Numbered from the stretch's first letter, positions 17,939 through 28,915 are shown. The stretch is DNA of 64,000 bases from JALORV01 sp963769745 (GCA_963769745.1 CAVYNB010000028.1:1-64000); one strand, 5' to 3'. Numbers and translations: made by a program. The notes: generated by a model not told the origin, from the sequence alone.

Positions 17939-18505
17939 ATGCTGACCTCGATCCGCTCCGTCTTCAACCACCCCGGCATACGCCGCGCTTACGTGCGCCT
18001 GCGCGTGCCGCTTGCCATCGTCGCCATCATCCTGGCGTTTCCGTACCTGCGGCGCGACTGGCTCATCGCGGGTTTCGTCGTATCCATGGTGGGGGAACTG
18101 ATCCAGCTGTGGAGCTTTGCGTCTCTCGACAAGAACTCCGACCTGGCCATCCGTGGGCCGTACGCGATGGTGCGCAATCCGATGTACCTGGGGCGCTACT
18201 TCATCCTGCTCGGCTTCCTGATGCTGCTGGGCACCTGGTGGATTCTCGTGCTCTACACGGTCGCGTACTGGTTCTACATGGACACGCGGGTCGAGCGCGA
18301 AGAAGCGCATCTGCGGCCGATCTTCGGGCCGCGCTACGACGAGTACTGCGCGCGCGTGCGTCGGTTCATGCCTGGGCCGCCGCTGCCCGGGCAGCCGGTC
18401 GCCTACTGGAACTGGACGCTATTCCGCCAGAACAATGCGGCCGCCAACCTGCTCGGGACGCTGGCCGTCTGGGCTGCCGTCGCCGCGTGGTTGTTGCTGC
18501 GCTGA
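17939..18505 (+). CDS. Isoprenylcysteine carboxyl methyltransferase-like membrane protein
   Basis: 188 residues with about four hydrophobic segments. The SAM-binding signature of the ICMT/PEMT superfamily is intact: RGPYAMVRNPMYLGRYFILLG, then EEAHLRPIFGPRYDEYCARVRRFMP. Bacterial members methylate small lipids or other hydrophobic acceptors; prenylated proteins are not expected. It lies 18 bp after the kinase-like gene and is probably co-translated. The acceptor is unknown. Confidence 0.85.
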   Translation: MLTSIRSVFNHPGIRRAYVRLRVPLAIVAIILAFPYLRRDWLIAGFVVSMVGELIQLWSFASLDKNSDLAIRGPYAMVRNPMYLGRYFILLGFLMLLGTWWILVLYTVAYWFYMDTRVEREEAHLRPIFGPRYDEYCARVRRFMPGPPLPGQPVAYWNWTLFRQNNAAANLLGTLAVWAAVAAWLLLR

Positions 18506-18540
18506 CGCGGCAGTAGCGTCCACTCCGTCCTTGATACAGC

Positions 18541-18558
18541 GTCCGGATGAACCCGGAC
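18541..18558 (+). terminator. Hairpin after the ICMT-like gene
   Basis: GTCCGG-ATGAAC-CCGGAC perfect 6-bp stem 36 nt after the stop, without a U-tract. Possible transcription end between this gene and the metzincin gene. Confidence 0.35.
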
Positions 18559-18640
18559 GGGATAGGCGCGCGACCGCCTGAGCGGCAGCATTCGGAATGC
18601 CCGGTTCGCGGGCGCTCTCGTCTTCACGCCGGGCGGTTTC

Positions 18641-21388
18641 TTGATTTCAAACTTGGTCGACGGGTCGTGCAGGCTTCCTCGCTGGAGGCTCCTCGGTGCC
18701 TGCGTGGCCGCGGCACTGCTGTCGGCCTGCGGCGGCGGCGACAGCGCACCGTCGACTGCGGCGGCGCAGGTCAGTCCCGACACCGTAACGGCGCCCTCGG
18801 CCGCCAGCGCAGCGATCACCGGCTTTGCACCCACGGCCGGCGCGCCCGGAAGCGTCGTGAATGTCAGTGGCGCATCGCTGAGTGCCGTGACCTCGGCGCG
18901 CGTCGGCGGCGTCGACGCGACCTTCCGCGCACCCTCCGATACCACTCTCGAAGTCACCGTGCCGGCCAGCGCCCGCACCGGTCGCATCGAGTTGAACGCG
19001 GCCGGACGCGTGCTGCTGTCAGAGACCGACTTCACCGTCATGTCGATACCGGCGGTCTCTTCGGTGACGCCGACGACGCTGCTGCCGCCCGGGCGCATCA
19101 CGTTGACCGGGACCAGCCTCGATCTCGTGCGCGAAGTGCGCCTGAACGCATTGGTGCTCACGATCGCCACGCGCACACCGACATCACTGGCCGTCGATGT
19201 TCCCGCGGGCGCGATGTCAGGGACACTGACCCTCGTCGATACGGCCGGTGTCGCGCGCCCTCTGGCGCAACTCATCACGATCGCCGGTCCGGTGACGATG
19301 AGCTCGTTCTCGCCGGCCTCGATCGTGACCGGCCAGACGCTGACGGTGAACGGAACGAACCTTGATCGGGCGACCTCGCTCGTGTTTGCCAACGGGACGA
19401 CCGCGACGATCGCGGCGCGCACGGGCACGACACGACTGACTGCCGTTGTGCCCGATGCGGCGGCCAGCGGCGTGTTCCGTGTGCGTGCCGATGCCGGCGA
19501 CGAGGCGCTGTCGGCGACTCCGCTGCAGGTGATTCCGGCAGTTCGCGTCGACGCGAACGCCGTCTATCGCGTCGCGGCCGCTGGGAATTCCGTGACGATG
19601 ACCGGCACCGGACTCACCGAGGTCGCCACCGTGCGGGTCGGGTCGACCGCGGCAGTGATCGTCTCCAAGGCCGCGACCCAGCTGGTCTTTACCGCCCCCG
19701 CCAGTCTGGCCTGCGGTGCGATCACGCTCGAGTCGGCATCGCAGCCGTCCGTGGCCGGCGGCAGCCTCGTCGTCGGGGCGGGCTGCGTCGCGACGGTGGC
19801 CGGCGTCGAGTTCGCGCAGGTCCTTTCGCAGGGACCGACGGACTCTCGGCTGCGGCTGGTACCGGCCAAGGAGACCTGGGTGCGTGCCTTCGTCGTGTCG
19901 GCGCAATCGAATGTGCCGGCGCCGCTCGTTCGACTGACCGGATACAACGGCGCTGCGGTCCTCGGGACCATCGACATGGCGGGGCCGGCGATGTTGCCGG
20001 TCGCTTCCGGGGCGACGGCACCCGATAGCGTCCGCTACAACGAAGCGCAGAGCTTCAACGTGGAACTGCCGGCAATGTGGGTGCGCAGCGGACTCTCGGT
20101 GCGCGTCGAGGTCGACCCGTTGCGCCAGCTCGGCGCGCCCGTCGTGGTCGACGCGACTCCTTCGGTGGGTGTGAACACGCGCATGGAAGTCGTGCTGGTG
20201 CCCGTGGTCTCGGGATCGTTCGTGCCGACGATGCCGACCGTCGATGCGGTGCGCGACGAGATCATGCGCCGCTTTCCGATCCCGCGCGCCAACATCACGG
20301 TCACGGTGCGCCCGTCGTACACGCTGACCAGCACGACCGATGGCCTCGACACATCGAGCGAGTGGACCAATGCCCTGATCGAGCTCAACCAGCTGCGCTC
20401 GATGGAAGCTGGCTCGAACGCGACCCGCTTCTACTTCGGCGTCGTGCGCCGGTCCGGTGGCGGAATTGCCGGCATCGGCTATGTGCCGGGGCGTACCGCG
20501 CTCGGCTGGGACTCGAGTACGCAGTGGGCGCGAACGATGTCGCATGAACTGGGACACAACCTCAGCCGGCCTCATGCGCCGTGTGGCGGCGTGGCAAGTC
20601 CGGATCCCAACTACCCTTATGCCGGCGGCGTGCTGAGCGGCACTCCGCTGATGGATTCGGTGCCGGCCGCGATCGACATCGTGTCGCCCGTCAATCAGAC
20701 CGACATCATGGGCTACTGCAGCGGGTCCTGGTTCTCCGACTACAACTTCCGCGAAATGCAGCGCTACATGGAAGGGCAGCCGAGCCTTATTGCCACACAG
20801 GCTGCGCAGATCGCCGCCGACGCGGTCGAGCAGGACATGCTGCTGGTGGCCGGCATCATCGGGCTGGACGGACTGCAGCTCGCACCGGTGCAGGCCATGC
20901 GTGCCGTGCCTGCGATCGGTACTGGCGAGTACACGCTGCGGCTGCAGTTGCGAGACGGCCGCACGATCGAACACGCCTTCGACGCCGAGCTGGTCGATCA
21001 CGCCGAGCTGCCGGAGCGCCACTTTGCGATTGCGATCCCCGATCCAGGTGCCGCGCTCGCGCGCATCGACGTACTGCGCGGCTCAACCCCGGTGCCGGTG
21101 CGAACCTCGGGCCTGGCCACGGCGCAACGCGCCAGCCGGGCCAGCATCGAGCGATTGCGTGGCGTCGACTGGAACGAAAGCAACGGCAGGCTGCGCGTCG
21201 AATGGGACACCGAGGCTGCGTCGCACGTTGCGGTCACCTATGTGCTCGACGGCACCCGCACGGTGCTCGGTGTGAGTCGCACCGGTGGCGTGGCCGAGTT
21301 CGACACCGCCGCACTGCCGGCCGGTGGTCGATTTGAAATTGCGCTCACGGACGGGCTGAACGCCCGCTCGCTGCAGATCCGCCGCTAG
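18641..21388 (+). CDS. Large metzincin-type metalloprotease lipoprotein with IPT/TIG-like repeats
   Basis: 915 residues from a TTG; the start is uncertain because no ATG precedes the signal peptide. Lipobox LLSACGGG predicts outer-membrane anchoring. Four Ig-like repeats of about 80 residues follow (openings ITGFAPTAG, VSSVTPTTL, MSSFSPASI, VDANAVYRV), typical of IPT/TIG domains. The catalytic zinc motif HELGHNLSRPH is near residue 633, with Met-turn DIMGYC further on. The metzincin consensus HExxHxxGxxH has Ser in place of Gly. A C-terminal beta-rich region follows. Predicted to be a cell-surface protease; the target is unknown. Confidence 0.8.
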   Translation: MISNLVDGSCRLPRWRLLGACVAAALLSACGGGDSAPSTAAAQVSPDTVTAPSAASAAITGFAPTAGAPGSVVNVSGASLSAVTSARVGGVDATFRAPSDTTLEVTVPASARTGRIELNAAGRVLLSETDFTVMSIPAVSSVTPTTLLPPGRITLTGTSLDLVREVRLNALVLTIATRTPTSLAVDVPAGAMSGTLTLVDTAGVARPLAQLITIAGPVTMSSFSPASIVTGQTLTVNGTNLDRATSLVFANGTTATIAARTGTTRLTAVVPDAAASGVFRVRADAGDEALSATPLQVIPAVRVDANAVYRVAAAGNSVTMTGTGLTEVATVRVGSTAAVIVSKAATQLVFTAPASLACGAITLESASQPSVAGGSLVVGAGCVATVAGVEFAQVLSQGPTDSRLRLVPAKETWVRAFVVSAQSNVPAPLVRLTGYNGAAVLGTIDMAGPAMLPVASGATAPDSVRYNEAQSFNVELPAMWVRSGLSVRVEVDPLRQLGAPVVVDATPSVGVNTRMEVVLVPVVSGSFVPTMPTVDAVRDEIMRRFPIPRANITVTVRPSYTLTSTTDGLDTSSEWTNALIELNQLRSMEAGSNATRFYFGVVRRSGGGIAGIGYVPGRTALGWDSSTQWARTMSHELGHNLSRPHAPCGGVASPDPNYPYAGGVLSGTPLMDSVPAAIDIVSPVNQTDIMGYCSGSWFSDYNFREMQRYMEGQPSLIATQAAQIAADAVEQDMLLVAGIIGLDGLQLAPVQAMRAVPAIGTGEYTLRLQLRDGRTIEHAFDAELVDHAELPERHFAIAIPDPGAALARIDVLRGSTPVPVRTSGLATAQRASRASIERLRGVDWNESNGRLRVEWDTEAASHVAVTYVLDGTRTVLGVSRTGGVAEFDTAALPAGGRFEIALTDGLNARSLQIRR

Positions 21389-21393
21389 CGGTA

Positions 21394-21419
21394 GCGCGCT
21401 GCCGTGCGGCAAGGCGCGC
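21394..21419. terminator. Bidirectional hairpin between convergent genes
   Basis: GCGCGC-TGCCG-TG-CGGCA-AG-GCGCGC forms a stem with a 2-nt bulge between the converging metzincin and acetyltransferase genes. No U-tract. Confidence 0.45.
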
Positions 21420-21445
21420 AGGCCACGGCGACGCGGTCGACAGCG

Positions 21446-21739
21446 CTACTGGCTGTCGGACAGCAGCGGCTTGACCTCCGGATGGCGCTGCACCCACGCC
21501 CTCACGTACGAGCACACGGGCAGCACGTCCATGCCGTTGTCGGCCGCATGTTTGAACGCGGCCTTCACGAGGGCCGAGGCGATGCCCTTGCCTTCCAGCT
21601 GCGCCGGCACCTCGGTATGCACCAGCATCATCGTGTCGCCATGCAAGCGGTAGTCGGACCGGCACAGCATGCCGTCCACCACCGCCTCGAAGCGCATCGC
21701 CGCCGGATTGTGCTGGATCGCGATTTTGGGTTCGTCCAT
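21446..21739 (-). CDS. Small GNAT-family N-acetyltransferase (YjdJ/NATD1-like)
   Basis: 97 residues, the short GNAT subclass. The sequence moves through MRFEAVVDG, the strand MMLVHTEVP and the acetyl-CoA pyrophosphate loop QLEGKGIASALVKAAF to the terminal LPVCSYVRAWVQRHPEV, the family hallmark. Predicted to be a cytosolic acyltransferase with unknown acceptor. It lies 42 bp downstream of rhlE in the same direction and may be read through from it. Confidence 0.9.
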   Translation of the reverse strand: MDEPKIAIQHNPAAMRFEAVVDGMLCRSDYRLHGDTMMLVHTEVPAQLEGKGIASALVKAAFKHAADNGMDVLPVCSYVRAWVQRHPEVKPLLSDSQ

Positions 21740-21781
21740 CGATACCTCGCGTCGCGGCTCGTCCCTGTCAGGAACGCAAGC

Positions 21782-23305
21782 TTAGCGCCCGCGCCGATGC
21801 GGAGGCTGCATGAACGCAGGAATGTTGGTGCGGACCAGCGAGTCCCCACCGGACGCTCCCTGCGTGCGGGCCGTTTGGCTCCGCGCGGGTGATGTCGAGG
21901 GCTTCGCCGTCGAACGTTCACTGGTTGTCGTGCGTGCGCCGCCGGACGCCGGCGTCGTGCGCTTCGACGCTCCCGTGTTTGCCCGCTGACCGGACGATGG
22001 GCCGGGTTGTGCCGGCGGACTGACGCGCCCCTTGCCGTGCGACGGCGCGGACCGCGCAGGTTGATCACGTCGTGCCGGCGAGCGGGGTGCCGTGCGCGAG
22101 GAGCTCGACTTTCGCCCATGCGGTGCGCGCGCCGGACGCTGCTCGACGTCGTGCGTCGCGCCAACCGCGGCGGACGGTTGATAGCTGGGCACGGTCATGC
22201 GCGGAATCGGGCGCTTGATCAGGCGTTCGATATCGCGCAGCAGCGCTTCTTCGTCGCGGCTCACGAGGGAGATCGCTTCTCCGGTCGCGCCGGCACGGCC
22301 CGTGCGGCCGATGCGGTGCACGTAGTCCTCCGGTACGTTCGGCAGGTCGAAGTTGACGACATGCGGCAGTTGCTCGATGTCGAGTCCGCGTGCCGCGATG
22401 TCGGTGGCGACCAGCGCCTGCAGGTCGCCGCGCTTGAAGTCGGCCAGTGCACGCGTGCGCGCGTTCTGGCTCTTGTTTCCATGGATGGCCAGGGCCGTGA
22501 CGCCGTGCTTGCCGAGATACTCGGCGAGGCGGTTGGCGCCATGCTTGGTGCGCGTGAATACCAGCACCTGGAACCACTGGTTGTCCTTGATCAGGTGCGC
22601 GAGCAGCTCCGACTTGCGCGTGCGCTCGATGCTGATCGCTTTCTGGTCGACGGCCTCGACGGTCGAGTTGCGCGGCGTGGCCTGGACCGACACCGGATTG
22701 CGCATCAGCGTGGCTGCCAGCGTCCGGATCTCGTCCGAGAACGTGGCCGAGAACAGCAGTGTCTGCCGCTGCTTCGGCAACTGCGCGAACACGCGCTTCA
22801 TGTCCGGCAGGAAACCCATGTCGAGCATGCGATCGGCTTCGTCGAGGACCAGCACTTCGATCTTCGACAGGTCAATCGTCTTTTGCCCGACGTGATCGAG
22901 CAGGCGGCCGGGCGTGGCCACGACGATGTCGACGCCGCGCTTGAGCGCGTCGAACTGCGGCCGGATCGACACGCCGCCGAAGATGACGGCGCACTTGGCG
23001 TGCACGTGCTTGCCGTAGTCGCGCACGCTTTCCTCGACCTGCGCGGCGAGTTCGCGCGTCGGCGCGAGGATCAGGACGCGCGGTGCACGGTGCTCGCGCG
23101 GGGTGGTGCCAAGACGTTGCAGGATCGGCAGCACGAAGGCGGCGGTCTTGCCGGTCCCCGTCTGCGCGCCCGCCATCAGGTCGCTGCCCGCAAGGACCGG
23201 GGGAATCGCCTGCAACTGGATGGGCGTGGGCTGGGTGTACCCGAGGTCGGTGACCGCGCGTACGAGTGCCTCGGACAAGCCGAGGGCTTCAAACGATGAA
23301 TTCAA
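21782..23305 (-). CDS. rhlE: DEAD-box RNA helicase RhlE
   Basis: ATP-dependent RNA helicase of 507 residues involved in ribosome assembly and RNA decay. All motifs are present: Q motif (PTPIQLQAIP), I (AQTGTGKT), Ia (PTRELA), II (DEADRMLDMGF), III (SAT), IV (VFTRTKHG), V (ATDIAARGLDIE) and VI (HRIGRTGRAG). The last 130 residues are a Ser/Arg/Pro-rich basic tail expected to bind RNA, as in other RhlE proteins. The ATG follows AGGAG. The 195 bp upstream hold a leader and promoter shared back-to-front with no other gene. Confidence 0.93.
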   Translation of the reverse strand: MNSSFEALGLSEALVRAVTDLGYTQPTPIQLQAIPPVLAGSDLMAGAQTGTGKTAAFVLPILQRLGTTPREHRAPRVLILAPTRELAAQVEESVRDYGKHVHAKCAVIFGGVSIRPQFDALKRGVDIVVATPGRLLDHVGQKTIDLSKIEVLVLDEADRMLDMGFLPDMKRVFAQLPKQRQTLLFSATFSDEIRTLAATLMRNPVSVQATPRNSTVEAVDQKAISIERTRKSELLAHLIKDNQWFQVLVFTRTKHGANRLAEYLGKHGVTALAIHGNKSQNARTRALADFKRGDLQALVATDIAARGLDIEQLPHVVNFDLPNVPEDYVHRIGRTGRAGATGEAISLVSRDEEALLRDIERLIKRPIPRMTVPSYQPSAAVGATHDVEQRPARAPHGRKSSSSRTAPRSPARRDQPARSAPSHGKGRVSPPAQPGPSSGQRANTGASKRTTPASGGARTTTSERSTAKPSTSPARSQTARTQGASGGDSLVRTNIPAFMQPPHRRGR

Positions 23306-23500
23306 ACGAAACTCCTGAGCACGGCCTGCGCGAGCTTTGCTCGCCGGACCGGTTCAGGCAGATGCAACTAGGGAAAAAGACTTCGAGGGAGCGTGTTGAC
23401 AACCACGATGGACGGGTGCGAACCGGAACCGACGCACCGCAATCAGGGCCGAATGGTACACGAAGTCAAGGACTTAGGCGGGTTTTGGTTCACGGGCCGC

Positions 23501-24070
23501 TCACAGACCTGTATCCGCGCCCCACAGCACAGCGAGGCCGATCAGCGCGAACACGACCGCGGCCAGCCCGTTCATCACGCGCTTGGGCAGCTTCTCGGCG
23601 GCGACGTTACCCAGCAGCACGGCAGGCACGTTGGCGATCATCATGCCGATCGTCGTTCCTGCGACGACGGCGACCAGCGCGTCGTAACGCGCGGCCAGGG
23701 CCACGGTCGCAATCTGTGTCTTGTCGCCCATTTCGACGATGAAAAACGCGATCAGCGTCGTGCCGAACACGCCGAAGCGAGACGGCTTCTCGGACTCGTC
23801 GTCGAGCTTGTCGGGGACCAGCATCCACAGTGCCATCGCGATGAACGAAAGCCCGAGCGCCCAGCGCATCGGCTCCGGGCCGATCGTGCGCGTGAGCCAT
23901 GTGCCGACCGCGCCGGCGAGGAAATGGTTTGCGAGCGTGGCAACCAGGATGCCGAAGATGATCGGCCACGGCTTGCGGTACTTCGCGGCCAGTGCAAGCG
24001 CAAGCAACTGCGTCTTGTCGCCGATCTCGGCGAGGGCGACGACGCCGATGGATATCAGGAACGCGGTCAT
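23501..24070 (-). CDS. TMEM165/GDT1-family cation exporter (UPF0016)
   Basis: 189-residue membrane protein with six predicted helices and the two family motifs E-x-G-D-K-T: EIGDKTQLLALALA and EMGDKTQIATVALAARY. Members export Mn2+ (bacterial MneA/Mnx) or exchange Ca2+/Mn2+ for H+. I looked in the 125 bp upstream for a yybP-ykoY Mn2+ riboswitch and saw none. It diverges from ettA. Confidence 0.9.
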   Translation of the reverse strand: MTAFLISIGVVALAEIGDKTQLLALALAAKYRKPWPIIFGILVATLANHFLAGAVGTWLTRTIGPEPMRWALGLSFIAMALWMLVPDKLDDESEKPSRFGVFGTTLIAFFIVEMGDKTQIATVALAARYDALVAVVAGTTIGMMIANVPAVLLGNVAAEKLPKRVMNGLAAVVFALIGLAVLWGADTGL

Positions 24071-24195
24071 GTCTGGAGGTGGCCACGCTGCACGCGGCCG
24101 CGCATTGTAGGTTCGCGCAGCGCGCCGCTGCCTTGCCCTCGGTCATGCTGCGATAATCGCGCTCCGCATTTCGCAGCACTCCGCAGGCAACTCCA

Positions 24196-25863
<1,668 letters not shown>

Positions 25864-25881
25864 CGCCGCCCGGCGTCGTGG

Positions 25882-26379
25882 CTAGCGCACGACGATCGTT
25901 CCGACCATGCCGTCGCTCAGTTCGCTCCAGGCGTGACCCGGCATCAGGCAGGCAAAGCGGAACGTGCCTGGCTGCGTGAACTGCCAGACGATCTCGCCGG
26001 ACTTGCCCGGCGGGACATGCGCCATGAACGGTTCGTCGTGTTCCATCGTCGGGAAGCGCTTCATCAGCTCGGCATGTTCGATCAGTTCGCTTTCGGTGCC
26101 GATCACGAGTTCGTGCATTACCTTGCCACGGTTCACTGCGCGAAATCGCAGAGTGTCGCCGCGCTTCACAGTGATGTGATTGGGCTTGAAGCGCATGTCG
26201 TCGGTCATGTCGAACACGATCGTGCGCGTGACCTTCTTCGGGTCTCCCGTGCGACCGAACGCCGTCGTCACTGGGTGCAGATTGGGCGCGCCGGCGTGCG
26301 GGGCGTCATTGTGGGCGAGTGCGGCGCTGGCGAACACGCACGCGATTCCCACGGCAAGGGATCTCATCATTCCGGACAC
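25882..26379 (-). CDS. Periplasmic cupredoxin-domain copper protein
   Basis: 165 residues with a signal peptide (ending ASAALAHN) and a plastocyanin-like domain. The copper ligands are visible: His in VMHELVIG, then C-x4-H-x7-M in FACLMPGHAWSELSDGM. An unusual Met/His-rich segment (ELMKRFPTMEHDEPFMAHV) precedes the final strand. Probably an electron carrier or copper chaperone. It lies 30 bp downstream of the DUF4396 gene, with which it likely forms an operon. Confidence 0.9.
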   Translation of the reverse strand: MSGMMRSLAVGIACVFASAALAHNDAPHAGAPNLHPVTTAFGRTGDPKKVTRTIVFDMTDDMRFKPNHITVKRGDTLRFRAVNRGKVMHELVIGTESELIEHAELMKRFPTMEHDEPFMAHVPPGKSGEIVWQFTQPGTFRFACLMPGHAWSELSDGMVGTIVVR

Positions 26380-26409
26380 TTTCTGCAGGGATGACCGCGT
26401 GGCTGCGAC

Positions 26410-26928
26410 TCAGTGGCCGTGGTGCTGATGCACGACCGCATGGCCGCGGCCCCGCGCAATCAGATAGCGATTGACCGGAAAGGCCGCAGCGCCCGCGATC
26501 ATCAGCGAGATCGCCAGGCTGCCCCAGAAGAGCGCCGAATTGAGCGGTGCGTCCATTGCGCCAGGGATCACCAACATGACCGCGTTGTCGACGATTTCCA
26601 TGATCGCGATCGACGCCGTGTCGGCGATCAGTGCGAGTCGTGCCGCGGCCGCCCAGGCCATGCCCGACCGCAGCAGTGGGATCATCGTCATCAGGTAGCC
26701 GAAGACGAAGGCCAGGCCGATGGCCAGCCCGATCGTCGCAAGGTTCGACCACCCAAGGGCCGTGCCGATCACCATTCCCAGCACCTCGCCGATCGCACAG
26801 CCCGTCAGGCAGTGCAGCGTCGCCGAGAATGCGAGGCGGTTCAGCGCGCGCGAGGCATCGGGTTGGGAGGTAGCCGATACGGCGTGGTGCGCGTGGTCAG
26901 CGTGCGAATGCTCGTGCGTCGTTTCCAT
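26410..26928 (-). CDS. DUF4396 membrane protein with His-rich termini
   Basis: 172 residues with four to five transmembrane helices; the core ATLHCLTGCAIGEVLGMVIG is the DUF4396 signature, with two Cys in the first helix. Both ends are histidine-rich (HEHSHADHAHHAV and HAVVHQHHGH), suggesting metal binding. Its partner is a cupredoxin, so a role in copper import, export or delivery is a reasonable inference; the family has no established function that I know of. Confidence 0.82.
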   Translation of the reverse strand: METTHEHSHADHAHHAVSATSQPDASRALNRLAFSATLHCLTGCAIGEVLGMVIGTALGWSNLATIGLAIGLAFVFGYLMTMIPLLRSGMAWAAAARLALIADTASIAIMEIVDNAVMLVIPGAMDAPLNSALFWGSLAISLMIAGAAAFPVNRYLIARGRGHAVVHQHHGH

Positions 26929-27004
26929 GGCCTTACAGCGGTTCGAGGTTCCCGAACGAAACTTGTGCGGCGAACGATGGATCTTTAAGCGATGGCAAGG
27001 TCAA

Positions 27005-27020
27005 GGGGGCCGCCGCCCCC
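27005..27020 (-). terminator. Hairpin after the subtilase gene
   Basis: GGGGGC-CGCC-GCCCCC stem 7 nt after the stop of the S8 protease gene, followed on the minus strand by TTGACCTT. Weak U-tract. Confidence 0.5.
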
Positions 27021-27027
27021 GCTCCGG

Positions 27028-28857
27028 TCAGGCTCTTTTCTGCCGCGCCGCCTCGAGCGCCTTCTTCGGATTAACCAGCGTGCGCCGGCCATCGGCCGTC
27101 TTGTCAGCCGTCGAGACGATGATCTCGATGACCTGCGGTGGCGTCAGCGCGGGGTTCACGGCGAGGATCTTGCCGGCGAGGTTGGCCACCTGTGGTGCTG
27201 CCATCGACGTGCCGGAAAACGCCACGCGATCGCCGCCCGGCAGGAAACTTTCGACCTGATACCCATTGGCGTGCACCTTCACCGTCGGGCCATAGCTGGT
27301 GAACGAGGCTTCGTCGCCGGCCTTGTCGACCGCACCGACCGTCAGCAGATTGGGCAGCACGATGTCGGCCGGAGCGTCTTCCGCGAAGCTCGCGTTCTGG
27401 TTGGAGTTGCCGGCGGCCGTGATGAACAGGATCTCGGGTGCTGCCGCGAATGCCTTTTCCAGCGCGTCCTTGCCGATGCTGAAGTATTCGCGCGCCAGCT
27501 TCTGGCGCTCTTCCTGCGTCTTGCCGATACCGCAGAGTTCGAGGTCATTTTCGATCGCGTTGACGCTGCCACCCCAGCTCATGTTGACGACGCGCGCCTG
27601 GTTGCGCCTCAGGAACTCGACGGTCTCGACAAAGCTCTTTGCATCCTTGCGGGTCTGCTCAAGCGAAGGGCAGGGATCCGGGATGAGCGTGTTGCCGAAT
27701 TCCATGCGCGCCACCAGCAGGCGCGCGTAGGGGTTGCCTTCCATTGCGATGCCGGCCACGTGCGTGCCGTGCGTGTAGTTGCCCGCGAGGATGAGTTCCT
27801 CGATCGTCGGCTTGTACTGCTCGCGCGGCAGCGTCGAGATCAGTTGCTTGACTTCGTCGGCCTCCTTGCTCTCGACATTCGACTGCAGGTCCGAGAATCC
27901 CTTGCTGCGCGACTTCATTGACGGCAGTCGGGCCTGCATCGCCGGTGTCAGGACCTGGAGTTCGGTGTTCGTCGGGTTGGCGTACTTGTCAAAGCCGATC
28001 ACGGCCGGCGCCCCCTTGCCATCCCGCACGACCTGCGACTTGAAGATCGCGGTATCAACGCCGCTGTCCCAGACCGCGACGACGACCGGCGAGTAGGGAC
28101 GGCCCGGTTCGAGCGTGACGCCGCGCGCAGCCCAGATATCGGGCTTCTCGACCTTGTTGGCGGCGAGATAGGCACCGTAGGTGTCCACCAGCGTCTGTTT
28201 CAACGGCAGTCGCAGCTGCAGCGTATAGCGCGCGCCGATCACACCCGGCGCAAGATCGCTGCTCAGTGCGCCGGTCTTGTCCGCGGTCGGCTGCAGCACC
28301 TCGTTGATGTAGCCGAACACCCGCCCTTCGCCGATCAGTTCGGCGCTGGCTTTGGCCTCCTTGATGTCATTGGCGATGACCGCGTACGGCATCGGCTTGA
28401 GCGCCGTCTCGAGGCTGCTGCGGACCGCTGCGAGGTACGCCGGACCGCTGGTGCTGCCCGCGGCCTTGCGGCCGTCGATGATCGCGCGCGCCTGCAGCCC
28501 GGTCAGCAGCTTGTCGGCGGGTTTTTCCTGCAGCGCCCGGATCTGCTCGATACGCTTGAGTGCATCGGCATCGCGACCCTCGAGCAGGTCGAGCTGCAGC
28601 AGCGTGCCCAGCAGCTGCCGCTCGCTCGACTTGTCGGCGATGTCGTACTTGGCCAGCACGGACTCGATGTCGCGGCGGACATTGGCACTGAATGCCGTGA
28701 ATGCCTGCGGGTCCTTGACGAGTGCTTCGAGGCTTCCCTTGACGGGGTAGGTGAAGCGCGGCAGGTCCGCCGCTTTTTCGATGCGTGGCCGCGGCTGCGC
28801 ATAGGTCGGGTCCAGCAGTAGTACGAGACTCAGGCAGAGGAGGAGGCGCTTGAACAT
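27028..28857 (-). CDS. Exported S8 (subtilisin-family) serine protease
   Basis: 609 residues with a Sec signal peptide (LLLCLSLVLLLDPTYA). Residues 25-240 form a long helical pro-region unlike the usual inhibitor propeptide. The catalytic triad is intact: D264 (VVAVWDSGVD), H363 (NYTHGTHVAGIA) and S551 (FSGTSMAAPQVANL), with the oxyanion Asn in AAGNSNQN. The large spacing between D and H reflects an insert of about 60 residues. Predicted to be periplasmic or secreted. Transcribed alone, away from mnmC. Confidence 0.92.
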   Translation of the reverse strand: MFKRLLLCLSLVLLLDPTYAQPRPRIEKAADLPRFTYPVKGSLEALVKDPQAFTAFSANVRRDIESVLAKYDIADKSSERQLLGTLLQLDLLEGRDADALKRIEQIRALQEKPADKLLTGLQARAIIDGRKAAGSTSGPAYLAAVRSSLETALKPMPYAVIANDIKEAKASAELIGEGRVFGYINEVLQPTADKTGALSSDLAPGVIGARYTLQLRLPLKQTLVDTYGAYLAANKVEKPDIWAARGVTLEPGRPYSPVVVAVWDSGVDTAIFKSQVVRDGKGAPAVIGFDKYANPTNTELQVLTPAMQARLPSMKSRSKGFSDLQSNVESKEADEVKQLISTLPREQYKPTIEELILAGNYTHGTHVAGIAMEGNPYARLLVARMEFGNTLIPDPCPSLEQTRKDAKSFVETVEFLRRNQARVVNMSWGGSVNAIENDLELCGIGKTQEERQKLAREYFSIGKDALEKAFAAAPEILFITAAGNSNQNASFAEDAPADIVLPNLLTVGAVDKAGDEASFTSYGPTVKVHANGYQVESFLPGGDRVAFSGTSMAAPQVANLAGKILAVNPALTPPQVIEIIVSTADKTADGRRTLVNPKKALEAARQKRA

Positions 28858-28915
28858 GGCGTGTTCCGGACGGGAAAGGGCCGAATGTTAGCCGCGCCGC
28901 GCCGATAATTCCCGC

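Noticed and set aside
22007..23299. 430-codon plus-strand frame opposite rhlE
   Set aside because: Composition is typical of a shadow frame, and rhlE shows every helicase motif on the other strand.
24071..24195. Possible yybP-ykoY manganese riboswitch before the Gdt1-type gene
   Set aside because: The 125 bp between divergent genes do not show the conserved loop sequences.
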